A stretch of DNA of 36,647 bases from an uncultured Coprococcus sp. (lineage in GTDB: Bacteria > Bacillota > Clostridia > Lachnospirales > Lachnospiraceae). Every line of letters starts with the position of its first letter. Position 1 is the stretch's first letter. The notes below the pieces were generated by a model. The model was not told the DNA's origin. It saw nothing but the letters and a program-made list of their open reading frames with translations, and made no database searches. The stretch is taken from contig URJI01000015.1 in NCBI GenBank assembly GCA_900548215.1, positions 1-36,647 of the forward strand, written 5' to 3'. This document shows positions 22,504 to 30,808 of this stretch, piece by piece. Both the position numbers and the translations under genes were made by a program.

Positions 22504-23634
22504 ATGGGCAGCACAATAGTTGACGTTTTGACAAATTTAGCTAATCAGACCGGTTTTGCAAGCCTTGACTGGAAGAACTACGTTATGATACTTATAGCGT
22601 TCGTATTCATGTATCTTGCAATCGGAAAGGGCTTTGAGCCACTTCTTCTTGTCCCTATCTCATTTGGTATGTTTCTTGTAAACATGTTCCCAGATATTAT
22701 GGCAGATGGTGGCTTGTTACATTATTTTTACCTGCTTGATGAGTGGAGTATTTTACCTTCACTTATATTCATGGGTGTCGGTGCCATGACAGACTTTGGT
22801 CCGCTTATTGCGAATCCAAAGAGCTTCCTGCTTGGCGCAGCAGCTCAGTTCGGTATTTATACAGCTTACTTCCTTGCATTCCTTATGGGATTCAATGGTA
22901 AAGAGGCTGCAGCTATATCAATCATCGGTGGTGCTGATGGTCCTACATCTATCTACCTTGCCGGTAAGCTCGGCATGGGTGGAACACTTCTCGGACCTAT
23001 AGCAGTTGCGGCATATTCATATATGTCACTTGTACCTGTTATACAGCCACCTATCATGAAGGCTCTCACAACAAAGAAGGAGAGACTTGTAAGAATGCCA
23101 CAGCTCAGACCTGTAACGAAGATCGAGAAGATACTCTTCCCTATCATTGTTACACTTGTGGTAGTTCTTATCCTTCCAACAACAGCTCCACTTGTAGGTA
23201 TGCTGATGCTTGGTAACCTCTTCAGAGAGTGCGGCGTTGTAAAGCAGCTCACAGAGACAGCTTCAAACGCTCTTATGTATATCGTTGTTATCTTACTTGG
23301 TACTTCAGTAGGTGCATCTACAAGTGCAGAGGCATTCCTTAAGATGAGTACACTTAAGATAGTATTCCTTGGTCTTGTCGCATTCGCAGTTGGTACAGCA
23401 GCCGGAGTTCTCTTCGGTAAGCTCATGTGTTGGGCGACAAAGGGTAAGGTTAATCCGCTTATCGGTTCTGCTGGTGTATCAGCCGTTCCAATGGCAGCCA
23501 GAGTTTCACAGAAGGTTGGATCACAGTATGATCCGACAAACTTCCTTCTGATGAACGCTATGGGACCAAACGTTGCAGGTGTTATCGGTACTGCAGTTGC
23601 TGCAGGTACATTCCTTGCAATATTTGGAATTTAA
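22504..23634 (+). CDS. oadB: Na+-translocating decarboxylase beta subunit
   Basis: Integral membrane subunit that decarboxylates carboxybiotin and exports Na+. The 376-residue, very hydrophobic protein fits OadB/MmdB/GcdB. The Na+-site signature GGADGPTSIYLAGKLG is at about 142-157 with the key Asp145, in the re-entrant region of the family, and the second signature GSAGVSAVPMAARVSQKVG lies near residues 320-340. The C-terminus NAMGPNVAGVIGTAVAAG is also typical. GGAGG lies upstream of the ATG. Position after the biotin carrier and before the OadA-type gene makes it the shared exit point of the complex. Which soluble carboxyltransferase feeds it cannot be read from this subunit. Confidence 0.95.
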   Translation: MGSTIVDVLTNLANQTGFASLDWKNYVMILIAFVFMYLAIGKGFEPLLLVPISFGMFLVNMFPDIMADGGLLHYFYLLDEWSILPSLIFMGVGAMTDFGPLIANPKSFLLGAAAQFGIYTAYFLAFLMGFNGKEAAAISIIGGADGPTSIYLAGKLGMGGTLLGPIAVAAYSYMSLVPVIQPPIMKALTTKKERLVRMPQLRPVTKIEKILFPIIVTLVVVLILPTTAPLVGMLMLGNLFRECGVVKQLTETASNALMYIVVILLGTSVGASTSAEAFLKMSTLKIVFLGLVAFAVGTAAGVLFGKLMCWATKGKVNPLIGSAGVSAVPMAARVSQKVGSQYDPTNFLLMNAMGPNVAGVIGTAVAAGTFLAIFGI

Positions 23635-23670
23635 TTAAGAATTTAGGCAATGAATTCAGAAGCTGTGACG

Positions 23671-23702
23671 ATAATTCATACTATAAACAGATAGTGAATT
23701 AT
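23671..23702 (+). other. Intercistronic hairpin before oadA
   Basis: ATAATTC (23671-23677) and ACTAT (23680-23684) pair with ATAGT (23691-23695) and GAATTAT (23696-23702), giving 12 bp with a 2-nt bulge and an AAACAG loop. There is no T-run. It may block 3' exonucleases and set unequal amounts of the pump subunits and OadA. Confidence 0.5.
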
Positions 23703-23752
23703 AAAAAGTTAATTGTGAATGTCATGGCATAATTTTATAGGAGGACGATAAA

Positions 23753-25159
23753 ATGGCAGATAAGAAACCGATAAAGATTACGGAAACCGTACTGCGTGAT
23801 GCGCATCAGTCACTTATAGCTACTCGTATGACAACCGAGCAGATGCTTCCTATCATCGACAAGATGGACAAGGTTGGTTATCATTCAGTAGAGTGCTGGG
23901 GCGGTGCAACATTTGATGCATCACTCAGATTCCTTAAGGAGGATCCATGGGAGAGACTCAGAAAGCTCAGAGATGGATTCAAGAATACAAAGCTGCAGAT
24001 GCTTTTCAGAGGACAGAATATCCTTGGATACCGTCATTACGCAGATGATGTTGTAGAGTATTTTGTACAGAAGTCAATTGCAAATGGTATTGATATCATC
24101 AGAATATTTGACTGTCTGAACGATCTTAGAAACCTTCAGACATCAGTTAAGGCTTGTAACAAAGAGGGTGGACATGCCCAGGTAGCTCTTTCATATACAC
24201 TCGGTGATGCATATACTCTGGATTACTGGAAGGATATGGCAAAGAGAATTGAGGATATGGGTGCAGATTCAATCTGTATAAAGGATATGGCAGGTCTTCT
24301 TGTCCCTAACAAGGCTACAGAGCTTGTACAGGCACTCAAGGATGGTTCAAGCCTTCCAATCCAGCTTCATACACATTACACATCAGGTGTTGCTTCAATG
24401 ACATATCTCAAGGCTGTAGAGGCTGGATGTGATGTCATCGATACAGCAATTTCACCTCTTGCACTTGGTACATCACAGCCTGCAACAGAGGTTATGGCCA
24501 AGACATTTGAGGGAACAGAGTACGATCCAGGCCTTGATCAGAAGCTTCTTGCTGAGATCGCAGATTACTTCAGACCACTCAGAGAAGAGTGGATTGCAAG
24601 CGGTCTCTTAAATCCAAAGGTTCTTGGAGTTAATGTTAAGACACTTCTCTACCAGGTACCTGGTGGAATGCTTTCAAACCTCGTATCACAGCTCAAGGAG
24701 ATGGGTGCAGAGGATAAGTTTGAGGCAGTTCTTGAGGAAGTTCCTAGAGTTCGTAAGGACTATGGTGAGCCACCTCTTGTTACACCTTCAAGCCAGATCG
24801 TTGGTACACAGGCTGTTCTCAACGTTGTAACAGGCGAGAGATACAAGATGTGTACAAAGGAGTCAAAGGCACTTGTACGTGGCGAGTATGGTCAGTCAGT
24901 AAAGCCTGTTGATCCAGAGGTTAAGAAGAAGGTTATCGGCGATGAGGAGCAGATTACATGCCGTCCTGCAGATCTTCTTGAGAACGAGCTTGGTAAGATT
25001 GAGAAGGAGATGATCCAGTATAAGCAGCAGGATGAGGATGTGCTCACATATGCACTGTTCCCACAGGTTGCTACAGACTTCTTCAAGTACAGAGAAGCTC
25101 AGCAGAAGAAGGTAGATGTGTCACTTGTTGACAAGGAGAGCACAGCTTATCCGGTATAA
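23753..25159 (+). CDS. oadA: Pyruvate/oxaloacetate carboxyltransferase (OadA / transcarboxylase 5S type), no biotin domain
   Basis: TIM-barrel metal enzyme that exchanges CO2 between oxaloacetate/pyruvate and carboxybiotin. Visible active-site residues are Asp16 (LRDAHQS), Lys177 in CIKDMAG (the lysine carbamylated in this family), and the metal histidines His206 and His208 in QLHTHYTSG. RGQNILGYRHYADD (about 86-99) is another strong signature. At 468 residues it ends after the helical domain (LVDKESTAYPV) and lacks the C-terminal biotinyl domain found in classical OadA; the separate 124-residue carrier supplies it. AGGAGG precedes the ATG. It is the last gene of the operon, after a gap with a hairpin, and a terminator follows. 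Oxaloacetate decarboxylation coupled to Na+ export is the simplest role. Confidence 0.93.
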   Translation: MADKKPIKITETVLRDAHQSLIATRMTTEQMLPIIDKMDKVGYHSVECWGGATFDASLRFLKEDPWERLRKLRDGFKNTKLQMLFRGQNILGYRHYADDVVEYFVQKSIANGIDIIRIFDCLNDLRNLQTSVKACNKEGGHAQVALSYTLGDAYTLDYWKDMAKRIEDMGADSICIKDMAGLLVPNKATELVQALKDGSSLPIQLHTHYTSGVASMTYLKAVEAGCDVIDTAISPLALGTSQPATEVMAKTFEGTEYDPGLDQKLLAEIADYFRPLREEWIASGLLNPKVLGVNVKTLLYQVPGGMLSNLVSQLKEMGAEDKFEAVLEEVPRVRKDYGEPPLVTPSSQIVGTQAVLNVVTGERYKMCTKESKALVRGEYGQSVKPVDPEVKKKVIGDEEQITCRPADLLENELGKIEKEMIQYKQQDEDVLTYALFPQVATDFFKYREAQQKKVDVSLVDKESTAYPV

Positions 25160-25230
25160 TCAAGAAAATATATAACGCAGAAGATCAGGATCTCTGTCAT
25201 GGAATCCGGCGTCTGTACTGCACAAGAAAT

Positions 25231-25269
25231 AGGCGGAGCTCCGTGAGCGGGGTCTCTGCCTGTTTTGTT
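25231..25269 (+). terminator. Terminator of the Na+-pump operon
   Basis: AGGCGGAG (25231-25238) and CTCC (25239-25242) pair with GGGG (25249-25252) and CTCTGCCT (25254-25261) around a GTGAGC loop, with one bulged T; the tail is GTTTTGTT. A second GC-rich hairpin follows (ACACGC at 25293-25298 with GCGTGT at 25320-25325) just before the next gene. Confidence 0.75.
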
Positions 25270-25350
25270 ATATGTCACAATCTAAATTGAGCACACGCAT
25301 GTGAGGCGCTTCGCGGCGAGCGTGTATGGTTTATCTGATATGGAGATATT

Positions 25351-26604
25351 ATGGCAAAGAAAATAGTTGTTATCGGAGGCGGCGCCGCAGGGCTTATGGC
25401 GGCACTCACAGCCGGTAAACATGAAGAAGTATATATTTTAGAAAAAAATGAAAGAATTGGAAAAAAGCTCTTTATAACAGGTAAAGGCAGGTGTAATGTT
25501 ACAAATGCCGGTGATGCTGATATGTTTTTCAATTCGGTGATAACAAACAGCAAATTTATGTACAGCTCATTTTATTCATTTGATAATCAGCAGGTTATGG
25601 AATTTTTCGAGAAGGCCGCCTGCCCTCTTAAAATAGAGCGCGGCGACAGGGTGTTTCCTGTGAGCGACCATTCCTCTGATATTATAGGTGCGCTAAAGAC
25701 ACTTATAAACAGAAATCACAATATTCATCTCATGCTGGAGACTATAGTTACATCTGTATGTACTGAAGATGGACGTGTGACAGGGGTGACATACAAAAAG
25801 AAAAATGAGAATGGTACATCATGCTTAGAATGTGATGCGGTTATTGTCGCAACAGGTGGAATATCTTATCCTCTTACCGGGTCTACGGGAGATGGATATA
25901 AATTTGCACAGAAATGCGGTCATACGATCAAAAAAACTGAGCCGTCACTTGTTCCTTTTGAAATAGAAGAGAAATGCTGCAGGGATATGATGGGATTGTC
26001 CCTGAAGAATGTTGCACTGCATATCTCATGCGGTAAAAAGAGGGTGTTTGATGAACAGGGGGAGATGCTGTTTACACATTTTGGAATAAGCGGACCTCTT
26101 GTCATCAAGGCATCAGCATATATACACAGGTATCTGGATAAAGATATAGAGCTGTATATTGACCTAAAACCGGCCATGGACAAAGACATGCTGGATCAGA
26201 GGATACAGAAGGATTTCAAGAAGTATGTAAATAAGGATTTCAGAAACTCGCTTGGAGATCTTCTTCCGGTTAAGATGATAGACGTGGTGGTTGAGAGATC
26301 AGGGATAGACCCCTATAAAAAAGTAAATTCAGTGACACGCGAGGAACGCATGGAACTTGTAGATATATTAAAGCATTTCGATCTGACATTTTCCGGACTC
26401 AGAGGATATGATGAGGCTATCATAACAAAGGGTGGGGTGAATGTTAAGGAAGTCAATCCATCAACCATGGAATCCAAGATGGTGGATGGGCTGTATTTTG
26501 CCGGAGAGGTTCTTGACCTTGACGCTTTAACCGGTGGATTTAACCTGCAGATAGCGTGGTCCACGGGGTATCTGGCTGGACTTTCAGCTTCAGAAAGTAT
26601 ATGA
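25351..26604 (+). CDS. FAD-dependent oxidoreductase of the HI0933/YhiN family
   Basis: Predicted flavoprotein of a widespread family often annotated as aminoacetone oxidase or BaiN-like reductase; the physiological reaction is not settled. The 417 residues begin with an FAD-binding Rossmann motif, VVIGGGAAGLMAA (GGGAAG at 9-14), followed by the family signature ITGKGRCNVTN near residue 45. The C-terminus has GLYFAGEVLDLDALTGGFNLQ and AWSTGYLAG, which form the second FAD contact in this family. A GGAG-type site lies upstream of the ATG. It precedes cmk and ispH-rpsA, an order seen in many Clostridia. A 62-bp gap to cmk suggests cotranscription. Family is sure, substrate unknown. Confidence 0.88.
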   Translation: MAKKIVVIGGGAAGLMAALTAGKHEEVYILEKNERIGKKLFITGKGRCNVTNAGDADMFFNSVITNSKFMYSSFYSFDNQQVMEFFEKAACPLKIERGDRVFPVSDHSSDIIGALKTLINRNHNIHLMLETIVTSVCTEDGRVTGVTYKKKNENGTSCLECDAVIVATGGISYPLTGSTGDGYKFAQKCGHTIKKTEPSLVPFEIEEKCCRDMMGLSLKNVALHISCGKKRVFDEQGEMLFTHFGISGPLVIKASAYIHRYLDKDIELYIDLKPAMDKDMLDQRIQKDFKKYVNKDFRNSLGDLLPVKMIDVVVERSGIDPYKKVNSVTREERMELVDILKHFDLTFSGLRGYDEAIITKGGVNVKEVNPSTMESKMVDGLYFAGEVLDLDALTGGFNLQIAWSTGYLAGLSASESI

Positions 26605-26666
26605 TATACATGATTTACGTAGGAGAGAATTGAACGGATGTATTTTTATTAAAAATGGAGGTTGTT

Positions 26667-27329
26667 ATGAATATTGCGATAGATGGTCCTGCAGGGGCAG
26701 GAAAGAGCACGATCGCTAAGATGGTTGCAAGGGAACTTGGATTTATATATGTGGATACGGGAGCTATGTATAGAGCTATAGCTGTGTATCTTACAGAGCA
26801 CGGCATATCTCCTGAGAATGAGAAGATTGTCGCAGACAGTATTTCAGATATAACTGTCGAGATCAGGTATGAGAACGATGTTCAGATGTTATACCTGAAC
26901 GGAGAGAATGTAACTGGGAAACTCCGTACGGAAGAGGTTGGCAATATGGCGTCAAAGGCATCGGCACTGCCTTGTGTCAGAGAAAAACTGCTGTCACTGC
27001 AGAGAAATCTGGCAGAGACGAATGATGTTGTCATGGATGGCAGGGATATAGGAACAAATATCCTGCCAAATGCTAAGCTCAAGATATACCTTACAGCGTC
27101 AATTGCAGTCAGGGCAAAGAGACGTTATGATGAACTTGTCGGAAAAGGTGAGATTGGAGCTGACCTTGCGAAGATAGAGAAAGATATTGCTTTGAGAGAT
27201 AAACAGGATATGGAACGCAAGATAGCACCTCTTAGAATGGCAAGGGACGCAGTTTTGGTGGACAGTTCATTGATGGGGATAGATGAAGTTGCAGAAACTA
27301 TCATACGACTTGCAAAAGAGAGAAGATAG
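26667..27329 (+). CDS. cmk: Cytidylate kinase
   Basis: Phosphorylates CMP and dCMP with ATP in pyrimidine nucleotide salvage. I place the start at 26667 because TGGAGG (26656-26661) lies 5 nt upstream; the in-frame ATG at 26655 is itself part of that site. The 220-residue protein carries Walker A GPAGAGKST at 7-15, the FIYVDTGAMYRA segment that binds CMP, MDGRDIGTNILPNA in the middle and a lid region RDKQDMERKIAPL. The length is typical. It is followed 23 bp later by the ispH-rpsA fusion; cmk next to rpsA is a conserved pairing in bacteria, here preserved although rpsA is fused to ispH. Confidence 0.97.
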   Translation: MNIAIDGPAGAGKSTIAKMVARELGFIYVDTGAMYRAIAVYLTEHGISPENEKIVADSISDITVEIRYENDVQMLYLNGENVTGKLRTEEVGNMASKASALPCVREKLLSLQRNLAETNDVVMDGRDIGTNILPNAKLKIYLTASIAVRAKRRYDELVGKGEIGADLAKIEKDIALRDKQDMERKIAPLRMARDAVLVDSSLMGIDEVAETIIRLAKERR

Positions 27330-27352
27330 TATATAATATAGGTGGTTTGAAT

Positions 27353-29302
27353 ATGGAGATTATATTGGCAAAGACGGCAGGCTTTTGTTTCGGTGTACAG
27401 AGGGCTGTGGATACGGCGTATGAACATGCTGATGATAAAGGCCGGGTGTATACTTACGGACAGATCATACACAATGAGGAAGTTGTTGGAGATTTGTCAA
27501 GACATGGAGTTAAGGTGATTGAGGATGATGAACTGCCGGATATAAGAGACAGCAAGGTGATCATCAGATCTCATGGCGCAGAAAAGAAGGTATATGATAT
27601 TCTGGAGTCTAATGGAAACATTGTGATAGATGCTACATGTCCATTTGTCAAGAAGATCCATAACATTGTCCGAGACAAGAGCGAGGATGGTCATACCATA
27701 GTGATAGTGGGTGATGAAAATCATCCTGAGGTAAGAGGAATCATGGGCTGGTGCGTGAGCAGGCCGGTGGTCATAGGTTCTGAGGAAGAGGCTGAAATTT
27801 TCACCCAGAAATGCCTGGATGGCAGTTACAGCAGGAAAGAGAATATATCAATAGTAAGCCAGACAACTTTTAATTATAGAAAATTTAATAATATTGTTGA
27901 TATTATTCGAAATAAATTGTATAATGTTACTGCTTATAAGACTATCTGTAATGCTACATCCGTGCGCCAAAGGGAGGCGAAGGAGATTGCATCAAAGGTA
28001 GATGCCATGATTGTTATAGGTGGTCGAAATAGTTCTAATACTCAGAAGTTATTTGAGATTAGTAAAAAAGAATGTGAGAATACTTACTATATACAGACAC
28101 TCGTTGATTTGGATTTGACTACTTTTGAATCCGTTAGTAGGGTAGGTATTACAGCTGGGGCATCTACCCCAAACAATATTATTAAGGAGGTTCATGGTAG
28201 GATGGACGAGATGAATTTTGCAGAATTATTGGAGAATGATGAGAGCAGGGTCTCAATCAAGACAGGAGAGATAGTTGAAGGTAGAGTTATCGATGTTAAG
28301 CCAGACGAGATACTGGTAGATATCAGCTACAAGTCAGATGGAATTATTCCAAGAAATGAGTATACCAACACACCTAATGCTGACCTTACAGAGCTTGTAC
28401 ATGTAGGTGACACTATCACAGCTAAAGTTGTAAAGACAAACGATGGTGAGGGTTCTGTTCTTCTTTCATACAAGAGAGTAGCAGCAGAGAAGGCAAATGA
28501 GAAGCTTGAGGCAGCTCTTGAGTCAGGTGAGATCCTTACAGGTAAGGTTTTCCAGGTTGTCAGCGGTGGTCTCAATGTTATGTATGATGAGACAAGAGTA
28601 TTCATACCTGCAAGTCTTGTGTCAGATACATATGAGAAGAATCTTGACAAGTACCTTGATCAGGATATTGAGTTTGTACTTACTGAGTACCAGCCAAAGA
28701 AGAGAAGAATCATAGGTAACAGAAAGCAGATTATAGTTGCAAGAAAGGCAGAGGCTGCTAAGGAGTTATTCGATAGAATAGAAGTTGGAATGACAGTTGA
28801 GGGTGTTGTAAAGAATGTAACAAGCTTTGGTGCATTCATCGATCTCGGTGGTGCAGATGGACTTCTTCATATTTCAGAGATGTCATGGGGTAGAGTTGAT
28901 GATCCTAAGTCTGTACTCAAGGTTGGCGATACAGTAAAGGCATTCATCAAGAATATTGATGGTGATAAGATTGCCCTCAGCCTCAAATTTGAGGATACAA
29001 ATCCATGGCTTAATGCAGATGAGAAGTATGCACCTGGAACAGTAGTTACAGGAAAAGTTGCAAGAATGGCTGATTTTGGTGCTTTCATTGAACTTGAGCC
29101 AGGAGTTGATGCACTTCTTCATGTATCACAGATTTCATATGAGCATGTTAATAAGCCAGAAGATGTTTACAAGGTAGGCGATACAGTTGAGGCTGCTGTA
29201 GTTGAATGTAATGCAGCAGATAAGAAGATTAGCCTTAGTGTAAAGGCATTACTTCCAGTACCAGAGGATGCAGATGATGTAGCTGAGGATGTAGAGGAGT
29301 AA
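27353..29302 (+). CDS. ispH: IspH-ribosomal protein S1 fusion protein
   Basis: Two functions in one 649-residue chain. Residues 1 to about 280 are 4-hydroxy-3-methylbut-2-enyl diphosphate reductase, the last step of the MEP isoprenoid pathway. Iron-sulfur ligands are Cys12 (GFCFGV), Cys96 (DATCPF) and Cys199 (TICNATS), with catalytic Glu126 in ENHPEV. Residues from about 298 to 632 form four S1 RNA-binding repeats (starting near 298, 389, 476 and 559), followed by an acidic tail. The ATG at 27353 is used because AGGTGG lies 7 nt upstream; a TTG two codons earlier is too close. Such fusions are known in Clostridia. Codon use in the last third of the IspH part (about 27850-28200) is more AT-rich than on either side. 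A strong terminator follows. Confidence 0.96.
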   Translation: MEIILAKTAGFCFGVQRAVDTAYEHADDKGRVYTYGQIIHNEEVVGDLSRHGVKVIEDDELPDIRDSKVIIRSHGAEKKVYDILESNGNIVIDATCPFVKKIHNIVRDKSEDGHTIVIVGDENHPEVRGIMGWCVSRPVVIGSEEEAEIFTQKCLDGSYSRKENISIVSQTTFNYRKFNNIVDIIRNKLYNVTAYKTICNATSVRQREAKEIASKVDAMIVIGGRNSSNTQKLFEISKKECENTYYIQTLVDLDLTTFESVSRVGITAGASTPNNIIKEVHGRMDEMNFAELLENDESRVSIKTGEIVEGRVIDVKPDEILVDISYKSDGIIPRNEYTNTPNADLTELVHVGDTITAKVVKTNDGEGSVLLSYKRVAAEKANEKLEAALESGEILTGKVFQVVSGGLNVMYDETRVFIPASLVSDTYEKNLDKYLDQDIEFVLTEYQPKKRRIIGNRKQIIVARKAEAAKELFDRIEVGMTVEGVVKNVTSFGAFIDLGGADGLLHISEMSWGRVDDPKSVLKVGDTVKAFIKNIDGDKIALSLKFEDTNPWLNADEKYAPGTVVTGKVARMADFGAFIELEPGVDALLHVSQISYEHVNKPEDVYKVGDTVEAAVVECNAADKKISLSVKALLPVPEDADDVAEDVEE

Positions 29303-29343
29303 TACAACTCTGATATGATATAGTTATCAGTATATGATATATG

Positions 29344-29374
29344 AAAAGAGAGCAACGAAAGTTGCTCTCTTTTT
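29344..29374 (+). terminator. Terminator of ispH-rpsA
   Basis: A 13-bp perfect stem (AAAAGAGAGCAAC at 29344-29356 with GTTGCTCTCTTTT at 29361-29373) closes a GAAA tetraloop and runs into a T-tract. The A-run on the other side could also serve the convergent gene. Confidence 0.95.
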
Positions 29375-29393
29375 GGTTGTACAATTTTGGTAT

Positions 29394-29460
29394 ATGTGGC
29401 CCTTTGCCTGGCACTTTTGTATCAGGGCGCATGTGGCCCTTTGTCTGGCATTTCTGTATC
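29394..29460. repeat. Two-copy direct repeat, 37-bp period
   Basis: A 30-bp unit starting ATGTGGCCCTTTG occurs at 29394-29423 and 29431-29460 with 27 of 30 positions identical, separated by 7 bp. It lies between the convergent ispH-rpsA terminator and the 3' end of the exonuclease gene. It is noncoding as far as I can tell. Confidence 0.85.
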
Positions 29461-29481
29461 TGAGCCGATATGTATCCATGT

Positions 29482-30567
29482 CTACACCGGTTTCTTACAT
29501 TCAGGGAGGATCTCACTGAGAATTGACTTTATATACGCATTTGATGTGTCACATATAGAAGACAAAGCCTCTGTCTCCTCAATGAATCTTTCACCACACC
29601 TGTCGCCCTTGAAGAACATTTTGTCACTGCATTTGGCGGGAGACGGAAGATATATCGCTCTTTTTTTGACATAGGCGGTGTCTTTGGTGGCTTTCTCCTT
29701 GTGGTCGTTATCCACGTATATGGCTGTTGATTTATGTATAGCCATATCTTCAAGTGGAAGATAAAAGTAATTTTTATAATCTTTGAAATAGTATTTCAGC
29801 GTATCATTTGTTCTGCTCACAGTCAGGCGCAATTCAGTGTCATGTGCGTTTAGCACTATACGGTTATTGTTCTTATCTGAATAGGTTATTCGGCATGGAA
29901 GCTTTTTCACATTGCATATGTATGTGAGAGAATCAGTGTTTATTATCACATCCCGGATTTTTGCTTCAGATGTTATATATGGCATATTTGCAAATTCGGA
30001 TATGCTTATAAGTCCTCTGATGTCGTCGTGGTTGTGCGTGAGCATATCTGACAGCAGCGTTTTTGAAGGGTATTTCAGATAGGATTTGTAAGCTTCGATG
30101 AGTTTTCCTCCGGATATGAAGGAGCAGCGTGCAAATCCTGTCAGATCTTCCACATCCACCTGTTTCATGGAAGACAGATTAAAAAGCTTTTTGTATTTGC
30201 GGGTTATTTTGTATATGTCAAAACTTCGTATGGTATCAATGGTTGTAGCAACATCAAATTGATCATATTTTGTCTTCATGTATGGAATATCAAATGTGTC
30301 GCCGTTGTATGAGACCAGAGTACCAAATGAACTGAGTTTATCCTGAAATGTCTGCAGCATCTCAGGTTCTGATTTTCCGTCGTTGTTGAATAGGAGAACT
30401 GTGTTAAAGTGATCATCCTCAAGATACCCATATCCTATGAGATACAGATCTGATCTTGCTGCGCTGAGTCCGGTTGTCTCTATATCAAAGTATAGAATAT
30501 CATGTGGGTCTGCCGATATGCCTGATGTGTCAACAGTTATATCTTCTGTGTATGTGTAAACTTTCAT
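29482..30567 (-). CDS. DEDDh exonuclease of the YprB (RNase H-like) family
   Basis: Predicted 3'-to-5' nuclease with an RNase H-like fold; Bacillus YprB is the nearest named relative and its substrate is unknown. In the 361 residues the DEDDh motifs are visible: Asp28 and Glu30 in YFDIETTGLS, Asp93 in SYNGDTFDIPYM, and His178 with Asp182 in LTHNHDDIRGL. The region after about 200 has no motif I recognise and is basic and Tyr/Asn-rich. On its own strand AAAGGG lies about 6 nt before the ATG. It is convergent with ispH-rpsA and divergent from ruvA, so it is transcribed alone. Being next to ruvAB suggests DNA repair, but that is weak evidence because the strands differ. Confidence 0.82.
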   Translation of the reverse strand: MKVYTYTEDITVDTSGISADPHDILYFDIETTGLSAARSDLYLIGYGYLEDDHFNTVLLFNNDGKSEPEMLQTFQDKLSSFGTLVSYNGDTFDIPYMKTKYDQFDVATTIDTIRSFDIYKITRKYKKLFNLSSMKQVDVEDLTGFARCSFISGGKLIEAYKSYLKYPSKTLLSDMLTHNHDDIRGLISISEFANMPYITSEAKIRDVIINTDSLTYICNVKKLPCRITYSDKNNNRIVLNAHDTELRLTVSRTNDTLKYYFKDYKNYFYLPLEDMAIHKSTAIYVDNDHKEKATKDTAYVKKRAIYLPSPAKCSDKMFFKGDRCGERFIEETEALSSICDTSNAYIKSILSEILPECKKPV

Positions 30568-30706
30568 GAATTACCCTTTCTTTCATTGTTCATGGTCCGA
30601 TATTACATATTGAGATGAACATATAAAATTGTTTAATATATGACATTTTTGTATTGGATAGTCTGTATATATAGTAGCTGTGACGACTCAAAAAAGCAAA
30701 CATATA

Positions 30707-30735
30707 TTCACAACTGAGAAATTATATGATATAAT
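30707..30735 (+). promoter_or_regulatory. Promoter of ruvA and probably the downstream operon
   Basis: TTCACA (30707-30712), a 17-bp spacer, then a perfect TATAAT (30730-30735). The start is expected near 30742, about 67 nt before ruvA. I see no clear LexA-type box around it. Confidence 0.7.
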
Positions 30736-30808
30736 TACAAAGATTTAATGTCGGTTTTTATACACTTTTTTAGAACCATATTGAAAATAACTTAACAGGG
30801 AGATCGTG

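Noticed and set aside
29235..29516. Minus-strand 93-codon frame across the ispH-rpsA terminator and the 37-bp repeats
   Set aside because: It overlaps the real gene ends on both sides and a terminator, and its apparent peptide repeat only reflects the DNA repeat.
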